Below, piece after piece: positions 45,358 to 53,016 of a stretch of 54,674 nucleotides of DNA; the stretch's first letter is position 1, and each line of letters opens with the position of its first letter. A program made the position numbers and the translations under genes. Origin of the DNA: Bacteroidales bacterium (lineage in GTDB: Bacteria > Bacteroidota > Bacteroidia > Bacteroidales > Bacteroidaceae); assembly GCA_029227175.1 (NCBI GenBank), contig JAQXZK010000072.1, forward strand, positions 1 to 54,674. The letters run 5' to 3'. A model generated the notes under the pieces. That model was not told where the DNA came from and ran no database searches. It worked only from the letters and a program-made list of their open reading frames with translations.

Positions 45358-45388
45358 CAAATGTAGATACTTATCTCATGATATGCAA
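45358..45388 (-). promoter_or_regulatory. Promoter of susCD
   Basis: On the - strand TTG (45388 to 45386) and TACATTTG (45365 to 45358) are separated by 20 bp, a close fit to the Bacteroidetes -33/-7 consensus. It is about 500 bp from the susC start. No better match was seen closer to the gene. Confidence 0.6.
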
Positions 45389-45762
45389 GTTTTTTTATTG
45401 ACTTTTTGTCTAAAAAAAATATAAAAATGCTTCCAAAAGGATTTTCAACCAGTTAGAATAGGCATGTTTTGTCAATAGTTTTCGTTTTTGGCGGAGAGTA
45501 ATGTCATACTTTTTTCTCTGTAGCAGGCTTTCCTGATGCTGCTGAAAGGCGTTTCTGAAGTGCTTTGTGTCGTTGTTTGTCCGAGAAAGGTGCGCACGGC
45601 GTCAGTCTGCTTTGCCAAGATTTCGAAAATCTTCCCGTCCTTGTTTTTCGTTGCTATGCTCATCTCGTGCGAAAGCCTCTGATTTGTTGCTCGGCAGTAG
45701 ACGTTTGATAACAGTGCTCCAAAAAGTGCATCTGGCATGTCTGTTCTTTGGATATTCTTTTT
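45389..45762. other. Non-coding region between divergent susC and GH16 promoters
   Basis: A - strand frame of 88 codons (45472-45738) is open but has no recognisable family, no start context and no neighbour that would explain it. I treat it as chance. No tRNA, repeat or regulator gene was seen here. Confidence 0.5.
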
Positions 45763-45770
45763 TATCTTTG
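45763..45770 (+). promoter_or_regulatory. -7 element of GH16 gene promoter
   Basis: TATCTTTG matches TAnnTTTG and lies 27 bp before the GH16 start. CTG at 45741-45743, 19 bp upstream, is a weak -33 element. Confidence 0.6.
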
Positions 45771-45797
45771 TATACCTATTATATATACATTAGCAAT

Positions 45798-46562
45798 ATG
45801 AGAAGAATACTTGGATTAGCCTTTGCGGCATTGATGGTTTGTTCATGTGCGCATACGCCTACATGGACATTGGTTTGGGAGGAAAACTTCGACGGTAATG
45901 AACTGGACACAACGGTGTGGTCACGCACGAAGAAAGGACGGGCCGACTGGGCGAACACGCAGTCGGACGACCCGCGTCTGGTCGAGTTTCGAGACGGTCT
46001 GCTGGTGCTGAAGGGAATGGTAGGCGACACGATAGGCGATTCTATCACCTACATCACAGGTGGTGTCCTCTCGCGCGGAAAGAAAAACTTCAATCCGATT
46101 GCCCGCGTGGAGGTTCGCGCCCGCCTGCATGGAGCCAAGGGTGCATGGCCTGCTCTGTGGATGATGGGCGAGGGCTATCAGTGGCCGTACGGTGGCGAGA
46201 TAGACATCATGGAGCGTTTGAGCTATGATTCCATCTTCTACCAGACAGTTCACTCTCCTTACACACTTACACACGAGGGCGAGAAACACGGAACGACAGC
46301 TCCGTTCAATCCGGACGATTTCAATGTGTTTGGCGTGCAGGTCATGGAAGACAGTATCACCTATTTCATTAACGGACAACAAAGCTATTCCTACTATCGT
46401 AATGCCGAGTTGCCGGACTCACTTCATCAGTATCCTTTCCTCGTCCCCAATTATATCCTGATGGATATGCAGTTGGGTGGCAATTGGGTCGGTGAGGTAG
46501 ATCCAAACGACCTCCCGGTCGAGATGGAGATTGACTGGGTCAGAGAATATAATCTGAAGTAA
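45798..46562 (+). CDS. GH16-family endo-beta-glycanase lipoprotein
   Basis: GH16 enzymes cut beta-1,3/1,4-glucans, agarose, carrageenan or similar chains with retention. From ATG 45798 the protein has 254 residues: a lipoprotein signal (LMVCSCAH, lipid Cys17 most likely), then a single jelly-roll domain. The catalytic signature EIDIME (Glu134, Asp136, Glu139) sits in a GGEIDIMER loop, with WPALWMMG just before and MDMQLGGNW later. The ExDxxE form is that of laminarinase-type GH16. It is divergent from susC and alone on its transcript; surface endo-acting enzymes of this kind often serve the adjacent SusCD. The substrate is uncertain. Confidence 0.93.
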   Translation: MRRILGLAFAALMVCSCAHTPTWTLVWEENFDGNELDTTVWSRTKKGRADWANTQSDDPRLVEFRDGLLVLKGMVGDTIGDSITYITGGVLSRGKKNFNPIARVEVRARLHGAKGAWPALWMMGEGYQWPYGGEIDIMERLSYDSIFYQTVHSPYTLTHEGEKHGTTAPFNPDDFNVFGVQVMEDSITYFINGQQSYSYYRNAELPDSLHQYPFLVPNYILMDMQLGGNWVGEVDPNDLPVEMEIDWVREYNLK

Positions 46563-46592
46563 ATGAGTTGATTTTCCAATATCGTTTTGCTG

Positions 46593-46628
46593 AGCCCTCT
46601 CTGTCTTGGACGGAGGGGGCTTTTGTTT
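46593..46628 (+). terminator. Rho-independent terminator after the GH16 gene
   Basis: A 13-bp stem (46593-46605 with 46609-46621; two G-U pairs) with a 3-nt loop and a T-rich tail (TTTTGTTT) begins 30 bp after the GH16 stop. Confidence 0.88.
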
Positions 46629-46803
46629 AAGCCCCAAACGGTCATCGGATTGCAGATAGGTTCTTGCGACGTTAACGACAACGGAGACAACAAGGACAAG
46701 GCTATTTGCGGAGTTCAGATAGAACCACACGACAGAAGTCTGTGAAGACGTGCTGCCGGATTTTTCGTCAGGATGCCGGAGTGGGAACTTGGGTCGTGCA
46801 GAC

Positions 46804-46993
46804 TTTTCCGCCGTGCGAAAGTTCCGTTAACCGGTGCATGGAGGTTTTTCCGCCGTGCGACAGGGCCGTTAACCGGTGCATCGCAGTTTTTCCGCCGTGC
46901 GAAAGTGTCGTTAACCGGTGCATGGAGGTTTTTCCACCGTGCGACAGAGCCGTTAACCGGTGCATGGTGGTTTTTCCATCGTGCGACGCGAAC
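46804..46993. repeat. 42-bp tandem minisatellite, about 4.5 copies
   Basis: A 42-bp unit repeats head to tail with its CCGCCGTGCG-type core starting at 46808, 46850, 46892, 46934 and 46976. Each unit has TTTTTCC(G/A)CCGTGCGA, then CCGTTAACCGGTGCAT. As 42 is divisible by three, frames stay open on both strands through the array, giving repetitive chance peptides. The junction GCATGGAGG-TTTTT-CCGCCGTGC can form a hairpin in each copy. It lies between the GH16 terminator and recJ. Confidence 0.9.
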
Positions 46994-47142
46994 GTTTTTT
47001 TTGCTTCCGATAAGTTTAACCCAAATCGGTTTAAAGATTCAACCCATTTGCTTTTATTTTTACGGAATAAAACTATGATTCTTTTGGAAAATTCGTATCT
47101 TTACCGTCTCATGGCGTAGAAGGAAAGAAAAAACAAAATATA
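46994..47142 (+). promoter_or_regulatory. Upstream region of recJ with weak promoter-like box
   Basis: TATCTTTA at 47096-47103 differs from TAnnTTTG only at the last base and lies 39 bp before recJ. No -33 TTG stands at good spacing. Nothing else was seen in this AT-rich stretch. Confidence 0.3.
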
Positions 47143-48870
47143 ATGACTCAAAAATGGAACTATTTACCCATAACATCCGAACAACTCGAGGCAAGCCAAT
47201 TACTCGCTAAAGAATTGGGAATCAGTCCTATTCTTGGCCGACTGCTGGTGGAGCGTGGGATAACTACGGTCTCACAGGCCAGGAAATTCTTTAGGCCTCA
47301 ACTGCCGGAACTGCATGACCCGTTCCTGATGAAGGATATGGACAAGGCAGTAGACAGATTAAACATTGCTATGGGCCGTAAGGAGCGGATACTGATATAT
47401 GGCGACTACGATGTGGATGGCACCACGGCCGTTGCGCTGGTATACCGATTCTTGCAACAATTTTATTCGAATATCGATTATTACATCCCTGACCGTTACA
47501 ACGAGGGATATGGAGTGACACGTCGGGGCGTGGACTATGCTGCTGAGACGGGTGCTACGCTGGTTATTGTGCTTGACTGTGGTATCAAGGCCATAGACGA
47601 GATTGCTTATGCCAAGGAGAAAGGTATCGACTTTATCATCTGTGACCATCATGTGCAGGACGCGGAGTTGCCGGACGCTGTTGCCACGCTCAATCCGAAA
47701 CGTCTGGACAATACCTATCCGTACGAACATCTTTCGGGATGTGGTGTAGGCTTTAAGTTCATGCAGGCCTTTGCTTTGAGCAATGGGATAGAGTTTCATC
47801 ACCTAATTCCGCTGCTCGACCTGTGTGTGGTCAGCATTGCTTCGGACATAGTGCCCATCATGGGCGAGAACAGAATCCTGGCTTATCACGGACTGAAGCA
47901 ACTGAACAGTAATCCGAGTGTCGGACTGAAGGCCATCATCGATGTGTGCGGACTGACAGACCGGGAACTGACCATGGGCGACATCATCTTTAAAATCGGA
48001 CCGCGCATCAATGCTTCCGGACGTATCCAGAACGGCAAGGAAGCTGTAGACCTGCTCACTGAAAAAGACTTTGCCGTGGCACATGCCAAGGCAAGCCAGA
48101 TAAACCAGTATAACGAGACGCGAAAAGATCTTGACAAAAGCATGACCGAAGAGGCAAACACCATTGTCGAGGCATTGGAGGACTTGTCGGACAGACGTTC
48201 CATCGTCATCTATAACGAGGACTGGCACAAGGGAGTGATAGGCATCGTGGCGTCCCGACTTACGGAAGTTTACTACCGCCCGGCCGTGGTGCTGACGCGT
48301 ACCGATACGCTGGCCACCGGTTCTGCCCGATCGGTGCAGGGCTTCGATGTCTACAAAGCCATTGAGTATTGCCGCGACCTGCTGGAGAACTTTGGTGGGC
48401 ATACGTATGCCGTCGGACTGTCTATGAAGGTTGAGAACGTACCTGCCTTCATCGCTCGTTTTGAAGACTATGTCTCACAGCACATCCTGCCAGAGCAGTG
48501 CAATGCCGTGATTGACGTGAATGCCGAGATAGACTTCCGCGACATCTCGCCCAAGTTCTGCAACGACCTGAAAAAGTTCAACCCCTTCGGTCCAGAGAAC
48601 GAGAAACCGGTCTTCTGCACCCACAAGGTCTACGACTACGGCACCTCAAAGGTGGTGGGTCGCGAGCAGGAACATATCAAACTGGAACTGGTCGACAACA
48701 AGTCGAACAACGTGATGAACGGTATTGCCTTCGGACAGAGTTCGCAGGTGCGCTTCATCAAGACAAAACAGTCGTTCGACATCTGCTACACCATCGAGGA
48801 GAATACCCACAAGCGTGGCGAGGTACAACTGCAGATTGTAGACATCAAGCCTGACAAGAGCCAGGCCTGA
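47143..48870 (+). CDS. recJ: Single-stranded-DNA-specific exonuclease RecJ
   Basis: RecJ degrades single-stranded DNA 5' to 3' in recombination and mismatch or base repair. The 575-residue protein has the DHH-family motifs: GDYDVDGTTA (Asp88, Asp90, Asp92), VLDCGIKA, CDHHVQDAELPDA and KIGPRINASGR. The DHHA1 segment with GVIGIVASRL and GGHTYAVGLSMK follows, then an OB-fold C-terminus. Length is normal. recQ starts 20 bp downstream on the same strand, so the two recombination genes are probably cotranscribed. Confidence 0.96.
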   Translation: MTQKWNYLPITSEQLEASQLLAKELGISPILGRLLVERGITTVSQARKFFRPQLPELHDPFLMKDMDKAVDRLNIAMGRKERILIYGDYDVDGTTAVALVYRFLQQFYSNIDYYIPDRYNEGYGVTRRGVDYAAETGATLVIVLDCGIKAIDEIAYAKEKGIDFIICDHHVQDAELPDAVATLNPKRLDNTYPYEHLSGCGVGFKFMQAFALSNGIEFHHLIPLLDLCVVSIASDIVPIMGENRILAYHGLKQLNSNPSVGLKAIIDVCGLTDRELTMGDIIFKIGPRINASGRIQNGKEAVDLLTEKDFAVAHAKASQINQYNETRKDLDKSMTEEANTIVEALEDLSDRRSIVIYNEDWHKGVIGIVASRLTEVYYRPAVVLTRTDTLATGSARSVQGFDVYKAIEYCRDLLENFGGHTYAVGLSMKVENVPAFIARFEDYVSQHILPEQCNAVIDVNAEIDFRDISPKFCNDLKKFNPFGPENEKPVFCTHKVYDYGTSKVVGREQEHIKLELVDNKSNNVMNGIAFGQSSQVRFIKTKQSFDICYTIEENTHKRGEVQLQIVDIKPDKSQA

Positions 48871-48890
48871 ACAACGAATCCTTACAGCCT

Positions 48891-50825
48891 ATGCCTGACG
48901 AGCAAAAGGATTATCGGGCCATCCTGAAGAAATATTGGGGCTACGATGACTTCCGGGCTATCCAGCTTCCCATCATCGAGAGCATCTGCCGGGGGCAGGA
49001 CACCTTGGGGCTGATGCCTACGGGTGGCGGGAAGAGCATCACCTTTCAAGTGCCGACGATGGCAATGGATGGATTGTGTCTGGTCATCACCCCCTTGATT
49101 GCACTGATGAAAGATCAGGTGAGCAACCTCAAACGGCGTGGCATCAAGGCATTGGCTCTCTACAGTGGCATGAGGCCCTCACAGATGTACACGGTGCTCG
49201 ACAACGCCATGTACGGGCACTACAAGTTCCTCTATGTCTCGCCAGAACGATTGATGACCGAACTCTTCCTTTCCAGATTAGGCCGGATGAAAATCTGCCT
49301 CATTGCAGTGGACGAGAGTCATTGCATCTCGCAATGGGGCTATGACTTCCGCCCCGCCTATTTGCAACTGGCAGCCATTCGCAAACGTCTCCCCGGCGTT
49401 CCGGTACTGGCGCTGACCGCCACCGCCACTCCTGAAGTGGTGGATGACATTCAGGAGAAACTGCTTTTTGCCAAGAAGAATGTCTACAAGATGAGCTTCG
49501 AGCGGCCGAACCTCGCCTATATCGTGCGCAAGACGGAAGACAAGTACGGAGAACTGCTGAAGATGCTGCGCAGCGTGCAAGGCTCGACCATTCTGTATGT
49601 GAGGAATCGCCGGCGTACGCGCGAGTTGTGCGAATACCTGCAGAAGCAGGGTTTCACGGCCGAGTTCTATCATGCAGGGTTAGATGACATCACGCGCGAT
49701 GCGCGTCAGCGACGGTGGCAAGCGGGCGAGAGCCGCATTATGGTAGCCACCAACGCCTTCGGCATGGGTATCGATAAGCCGGACGTCCGGTTGGTCGTTC
49801 ATCTGGACCTGCCCGATTCTCTTGAAGCCTACTTTCAGGAAGCGGGGCGCGCCGGGCGCGATGGAGCGCAGGCCTATGCCTTCATCTTCTACTCGCGTTC
49901 CGATGTCACCATGCTGAAGAAGCGTGTCAGCGACAACTTCCCCGACTTGGATGCCATTCGTCTGGTGTACGAGCACCTGCAGTATTACTATCAGATGGCG
50001 ATGGGTGACGGACAGGGCTGCATCAGACAATTTGACTTGGAGGACTTCTGTCGCAAGTTTCATCACGCCATCCTGCCCTGTGACGGAGCCTTGAAAATAC
50101 TCTCGCTGGCCAGATATATCGAGTATACTGAAGAACAAGACAGTGGTTCGAGAGTTGTCTTCAGGGTGACGCGCGAAGATTTGTACCACCTGCGTGATAT
50201 GGATGCAAAGGCAGACAAGTTGCTCATGTGTATGCTTCGGAACTACACGGGCATTTTCCTTGAGCAGACCCACATCAGCGAGGAGGCAATGGCCGAACTG
50301 ACGGGGATGACGCGGCAGGAGGTCTGCGAAATCCTGATTCGCCTGAGAATGGCCGGTGTCATCAGTTACGTCCCGCGCAAGCGTACACCTTATATAATAT
50401 ATACGCGCGCGCGCGTACCGATGGACGAATTGAGATTCCCACCATCGGCCTATGAAGATCGAAAGGCCCGTTACCTTAGGCGCGTTGAGGCCATGATAGG
50501 CTATGTAACCAACAGTTCGGAGTGCCGGAGCCGCCTGTTGCTAAACTATTTCGGCGAGAAAAACGATCACAGTTGTCAGCAGTGCGATGTATGCACTGCG
50601 AAGGCAGACCTGCCCTTGCTACCGGGTGAGTCCAGAGACGATGAACGGCTTCGTCGGCAGGTCTGTGACCTGTTGAGAGAACGGAAATGTACGCCCAATG
50701 TCCTCTATGACGCTCTCAACACAGACCGAGAGAGACTGGCATCGCTCCTCAGACAACTCTTGGACGAAGAAAAAATACAGTGGAAAGACGGATACTTCTC
50801 ACTGAATCGATACGGGCGAGGCTGA
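48891..50825 (+). CDS. recQ: ATP-dependent DNA helicase RecQ
   Basis: RecQ unwinds DNA 3' to 5' in recombination repair, often with RecJ. The 644-residue protein has Walker A MPTGGGKSITFQ (about residues 42-53), the DESHCISQWGYDFRP box II region, LALTATATP, and motif VI QEAGRAGRDG. The RecQ zinc site (CRSRLLLNYFGE, then CQQCDVC) lies near residues 545-570. After that there is only a short tail and no clear HRDC domain. Many Bacteroidetes carry a second, longer RecQ. Within the gene a (CG)n-rich run occurs at 50403-50416. Confidence 0.95.
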   Translation: MPDEQKDYRAILKKYWGYDDFRAIQLPIIESICRGQDTLGLMPTGGGKSITFQVPTMAMDGLCLVITPLIALMKDQVSNLKRRGIKALALYSGMRPSQMYTVLDNAMYGHYKFLYVSPERLMTELFLSRLGRMKICLIAVDESHCISQWGYDFRPAYLQLAAIRKRLPGVPVLALTATATPEVVDDIQEKLLFAKKNVYKMSFERPNLAYIVRKTEDKYGELLKMLRSVQGSTILYVRNRRRTRELCEYLQKQGFTAEFYHAGLDDITRDARQRRWQAGESRIMVATNAFGMGIDKPDVRLVVHLDLPDSLEAYFQEAGRAGRDGAQAYAFIFYSRSDVTMLKKRVSDNFPDLDAIRLVYEHLQYYYQMAMGDGQGCIRQFDLEDFCRKFHHAILPCDGALKILSLARYIEYTEEQDSGSRVVFRVTREDLYHLRDMDAKADKLLMCMLRNYTGIFLEQTHISEEAMAELTGMTRQEVCEILIRLRMAGVISYVPRKRTPYIIYTRARVPMDELRFPPSAYEDRKARYLRRVEAMIGYVTNSSECRSRLLLNYFGEKNDHSCQQCDVCTAKADLPLLPGESRDDERLRRQVCDLLRERKCTPNVLYDALNTDRERLASLLRQLLDEEKIQWKDGYFSLNRYGRG

Positions 50826-50891
50826 CAGGGACGCGCATGGGCCGGGATGAATAAAACCCGCGTGATGTCAGACTTTGTGGGGGAATTGTGT

Positions 50892-50899
50892 TACCTTTG
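50892..50899 (+). promoter_or_regulatory. -7 element of TPR-protein gene promoter
   Basis: TACCTTTG matches TAnnTTTG and lies 57 bp before the TPR gene start. The -33 side is not clear (TTTG at 50874-50877 is too close). Confidence 0.5.
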
Positions 50900-50955
50900 C
50901 ATACTTTCGAGTGTTTGAATCCGTAAGAAAAACAAATAAAAACAGAAGCAAGACA

Positions 50956-51912
50956 ATGAGTTTTCTATCATCTCTTTTCTCCGGCAAGTCCGCGACTCCG
51001 GAGGAGGAAAAACAAAAGCAAGACAACAAGAACTTCGAGATACTGAAATTTGACGGACTTCGGGCTGCTCGCATGGGCAGGCTTGATTATGCCATCCTGT
51101 GTTATCAGAAGGCTTTGGCACTGAAACCCGATTTTGAGGTAAAGCAATACCTGTCACAGGCGTACGTACAAGGTGGAATGTTGGATGAGGCCCGGGCGCA
51201 GTTGGAGGAAATGGTAGCCGAAGAGCCTACTCACATCCCTTCGCTGCTGATGTTGTCCAATGTTTGTTTCATGCTGGAAGACTATGAGGCCATGGCATCT
51301 GCAGCCGAGCGTGCCACCCGGATAGACGCTTCCAACAGCGTTGCGTTCTGTCTGTGGGCGAAGGCCGACAAGGGGATGCAGAACGAGTTGATGTGTGTCG
51401 CGCACCTGACCCAAGCCATTGCAGTTGACGCTTCGAATGTGGAGGCACTGCTGATGCGCGGAGAAATCTTGTTACAGATGGGGCAGCTCGACGAGGCGAG
51501 GAAAGACGTGGAGGCAGTGCTGGCATTGAGCCAGGAAGAGGAAGCCATGCAGTTGAACGCCAGGATTTTAGCAGCAGAAGGCCGGATGGAAGAGTCAGAA
51601 ACGCTTTTGCGACAGCTTGTCACGACCTATCCGATGACTGAGGAAACCTATATCCTCCTGAGCCAGCTGCTTGCTGCACAGCAACGTTATGCCGACGCTA
51701 TCGCGGTGTGCGACGAGTACGTGGAGATAACGGATGAGTCGGCTGCGATATTCAAGGAGCGTGGCAGAGTGAAGTATCTCAGCGGCGACAAGCAGGGAGC
51801 GGAAAAGGATGCCCGCAAGGCCGGGGAGTTGGGTGACCGGCAGTTCGAACAATGCACAGGCGAGTATCGGAACTATGTACCCAAGACGGACGCGTTGGGC
51901 CTCAGTCTGTAA
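50956..51912 (+). CDS. Tetratricopeptide-repeat protein of unknown function
   Basis: From ATG 50956 (MSFLSSLFSGKSA) the protein has 318 residues; the frame runs further upstream but that part crosses the promoter. It contains about seven TPR-like helix pairs (GRLDYAILCYQKALALKPD, GMLDEARAQLEEMVAEEP, GQLDEARKDVEAVLAL, QRYADAIAVCDEYVEIT, GDKQGAEKDARKAGELG). There is no signal peptide or membrane segment, so it is cytosolic. TPR proteins act as interaction scaffolds; no partner can be named. It has its own promoter between recQ and the aromatic operon. Confidence 0.85.
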   Translation: MSFLSSLFSGKSATPEEEKQKQDNKNFEILKFDGLRAARMGRLDYAILCYQKALALKPDFEVKQYLSQAYVQGGMLDEARAQLEEMVAEEPTHIPSLLMLSNVCFMLEDYEAMASAAERATRIDASNSVAFCLWAKADKGMQNELMCVAHLTQAIAVDASNVEALLMRGEILLQMGQLDEARKDVEAVLALSQEEEAMQLNARILAAEGRMEESETLLRQLVTTYPMTEETYILLSQLLAAQQRYADAIAVCDEYVEITDESAAIFKERGRVKYLSGDKQGAEKDARKAGELGDRQFEQCTGEYRNYVPKTDALGLSL

Positions 51913-51942
51913 AAAATAATGCAGAAAAAATTGATAAATGCT

Positions 51943-51971
51943 TTGATATTGCATATTTTTCTTTACTTTTG
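51943..51971 (+). promoter_or_regulatory. Promoter of the aromatic amino acid operon
   Basis: TTG at 51943-51945 and TACTTTTG at 51964-51971 fit the Bacteroidetes -33/-7 consensus with an 18-bp spacer. Transcription would begin near 51978, about 20 nt before the leader peptide. Confidence 0.7.
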
Positions 51972-51999
51972 CAGCGAATAAAGAAAGAACAATGTCCCT

Positions 52000-52083
52000 A
52001 TGACACGATTTTACGCATACTATTTCTTCTTTTACTTTTACTTTAGCCAACAAGTAGAGCGGGAAATCGTATGTGTCAAGTGA
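52000..52083 (+). CDS. Phe/Tyr-rich leader peptide of the pheA operon
   Basis: A 27-residue frame reads MTRFYAYYFFFYFYFSQQ and then VEREIVCVK. Residues 4-15 are Phe or Tyr in 11 of 12 places (6 Phe, 5 Tyr). Such density next to a terminator and pheA is not expected by chance. The frame ends 87 nt before the pheA start, and its end covers segment A of the attenuator. The mix of Phe and Tyr suggests sensing of both charged tRNAs. The start at 52000 follows an overlapping minimal frame ATG-TCC-CTA-TGA at 51992-52003. Confidence 0.88.
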   Translation: MTRFYAYYFFFYFYFSQQVEREIVCVK

Positions 52084-52125
52084 CAGTAGACATGAGATTG
52101 AAAAGAACCTGAAAATAATGATATG

Positions 52126-52159
52126 AAATCCCGCTCCATTGGTAAGCGGGATTTTTTTT
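52126..52159 (+). terminator. Attenuator terminator hairpin
   Basis: A perfect 10-bp stem (AAATCCCGCT at 52126-52135 with 52145-52154) with a 9-nt loop ends in eight T (52152-52159). It lies 11 bp before the pheA start codon, so it can only be a regulated stop. Confidence 0.93.
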
Positions 52160-52170
52160 GATGATAATAT

Positions 52171-53016
52171 ATGAAGAGAAAAGTTGCAATTCAAGGTGCT
52201 GTAGGCTCGTTTCACGACATCGCTGCTCATCAGTTCTTCCCCAATGATGAGATTGAACTTGTTTGTTGTGCTACGTTTGAAGAGGTGTTCTCTGCGCTGA
52301 AGAACGACAGTAAGACCATAGCCTTGTGCGCCATTGAAAATACGATAGCAGGAAGTTTGCTGCACAACTATGAATTGCTCCGCGAGAGCGCTATGCAGGT
52401 GATCGGGGAGTTCAAACTTCGTATCTCGCACTGTATCTGTTGTCTGCCCGACGAAGATTGGGAGGATCTCACGGAAGTCAATTCGCACCCCATTGCTCTG
52501 ATGCAGTGTCGCGAGTTCCTGAACCGACATCCTCAGTTAAAAGTGGTTGAGGCCGAAGACACGGCGTTGAGTGCCGAACTGATTCACAAGAACAACCTGA
52601 AAGGCCATGCTGCCATCTGCTCCCAACATGCAGCGCAACTGAATGGCATGAAAGTACTCGAGTCGGGTATCGAGACCAACAAGCACAATTTCACCCGCTT
52701 CTTGGTTATCGCTGACCCCTGGCAGGCCGATGACCTCCAGAGGCAGTTGCAGGCAGTCCCCAACAAGGCCAGTCTGGTATTTTCGCTCCCGCACGCCGAA
52801 GGAAGCCTCTCACAGGTGTTGTCCATTCTCTCGTTCTATCACATCAATCTGACAAAGATTCAGTCTTTGCCAATTATCGGGCGCGAATGGGAATACCAGT
52901 TCTACGTGGATGTTGTCTTTGACAACCTGCTACGCTACAAGCAGTCAATCACTGCCATTACCCCACTAACCAAGGAATTGAAAATATTAGGCGAATATGC
53001 AGAATCAGGAAAATAA
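52171..53016 (+). CDS. pheA: Prephenate dehydratase (monofunctional, with ACT domain)
   Basis: The enzyme converts prephenate to phenylpyruvate, the committed step to phenylalanine. The 281-residue protein starts KVAIQGAVGSFHDIAAHQFF, has IENTIAGSLLHNYELL and the catalytic-region motif NFTRFLVIADPW around residue 180. An ACT domain (about 200-281) with KASLVFSLPHAEGSLSQVLSIL and INLTKIQSLPI follows, likely binding Phe for feedback inhibition. No chorismate mutase domain is attached; in this phylum that activity is usually fused to DAHP synthase, which follows two genes later. The gene lies directly behind the attenuator and overlaps the aminotransferase gene by 20 bp. Confidence 0.96.
   Translation: MKRKVAIQGAVGSFHDIAAHQFFPNDEIELVCCATFEEVFSALKNDSKTIALCAIENTIAGSLLHNYELLRESAMQVIGEFKLRISHCICCLPDEDWEDLTEVNSHPIALMQCREFLNRHPQLKVVEAEDTALSAELIHKNNLKGHAAICSQHAAQLNGMKVLESGIETNKHNFTRFLVIADPWQADDLQRQLQAVPNKASLVFSLPHAEGSLSQVLSILSFYHINLTKIQSLPIIGREWEYQFYVDVVFDNLLRYKQSITAITPLTKELKILGEYAESGK

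Larger units (their letters stand above)
51978..52159 (+). promoter_or_regulatory. Phe/Tyr transcription attenuator before pheA
   Basis: The leader encodes a Phe/Tyr-rich peptide (52000-52083) and has three mutually complementary segments: A GAGCGGGA (52057-52064), B TCCCGCTC (52129-52136) and C GCGGGA (52146-52151). A with B gives an antiterminator; B with C gives the terminator hairpin with an 8-T tract. A lies inside the last codons of the leader frame. A ribosome stalled on the Phe/Tyr codons upstream leaves A free and allows readthrough; one reaching the stop at 52081 covers A and lets the terminator form. This is the logic of amino acid attenuators such as pheA in Proteobacteria; its action here is inferred. 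Confidence 0.88.

Noticed and set aside
45472-45738. 88-codon - strand frame between susC and GH16
   Set aside because: No recognisable domain, no promoter or start context, and it lies outside the predicted susC transcript.
46706-47119. 137-codon + strand frame across the 42-bp repeats as a repeat protein
   Set aside because: The unit length is a multiple of three, so several frames on both strands stay open; the flanking residues match no family and no start signal is seen.
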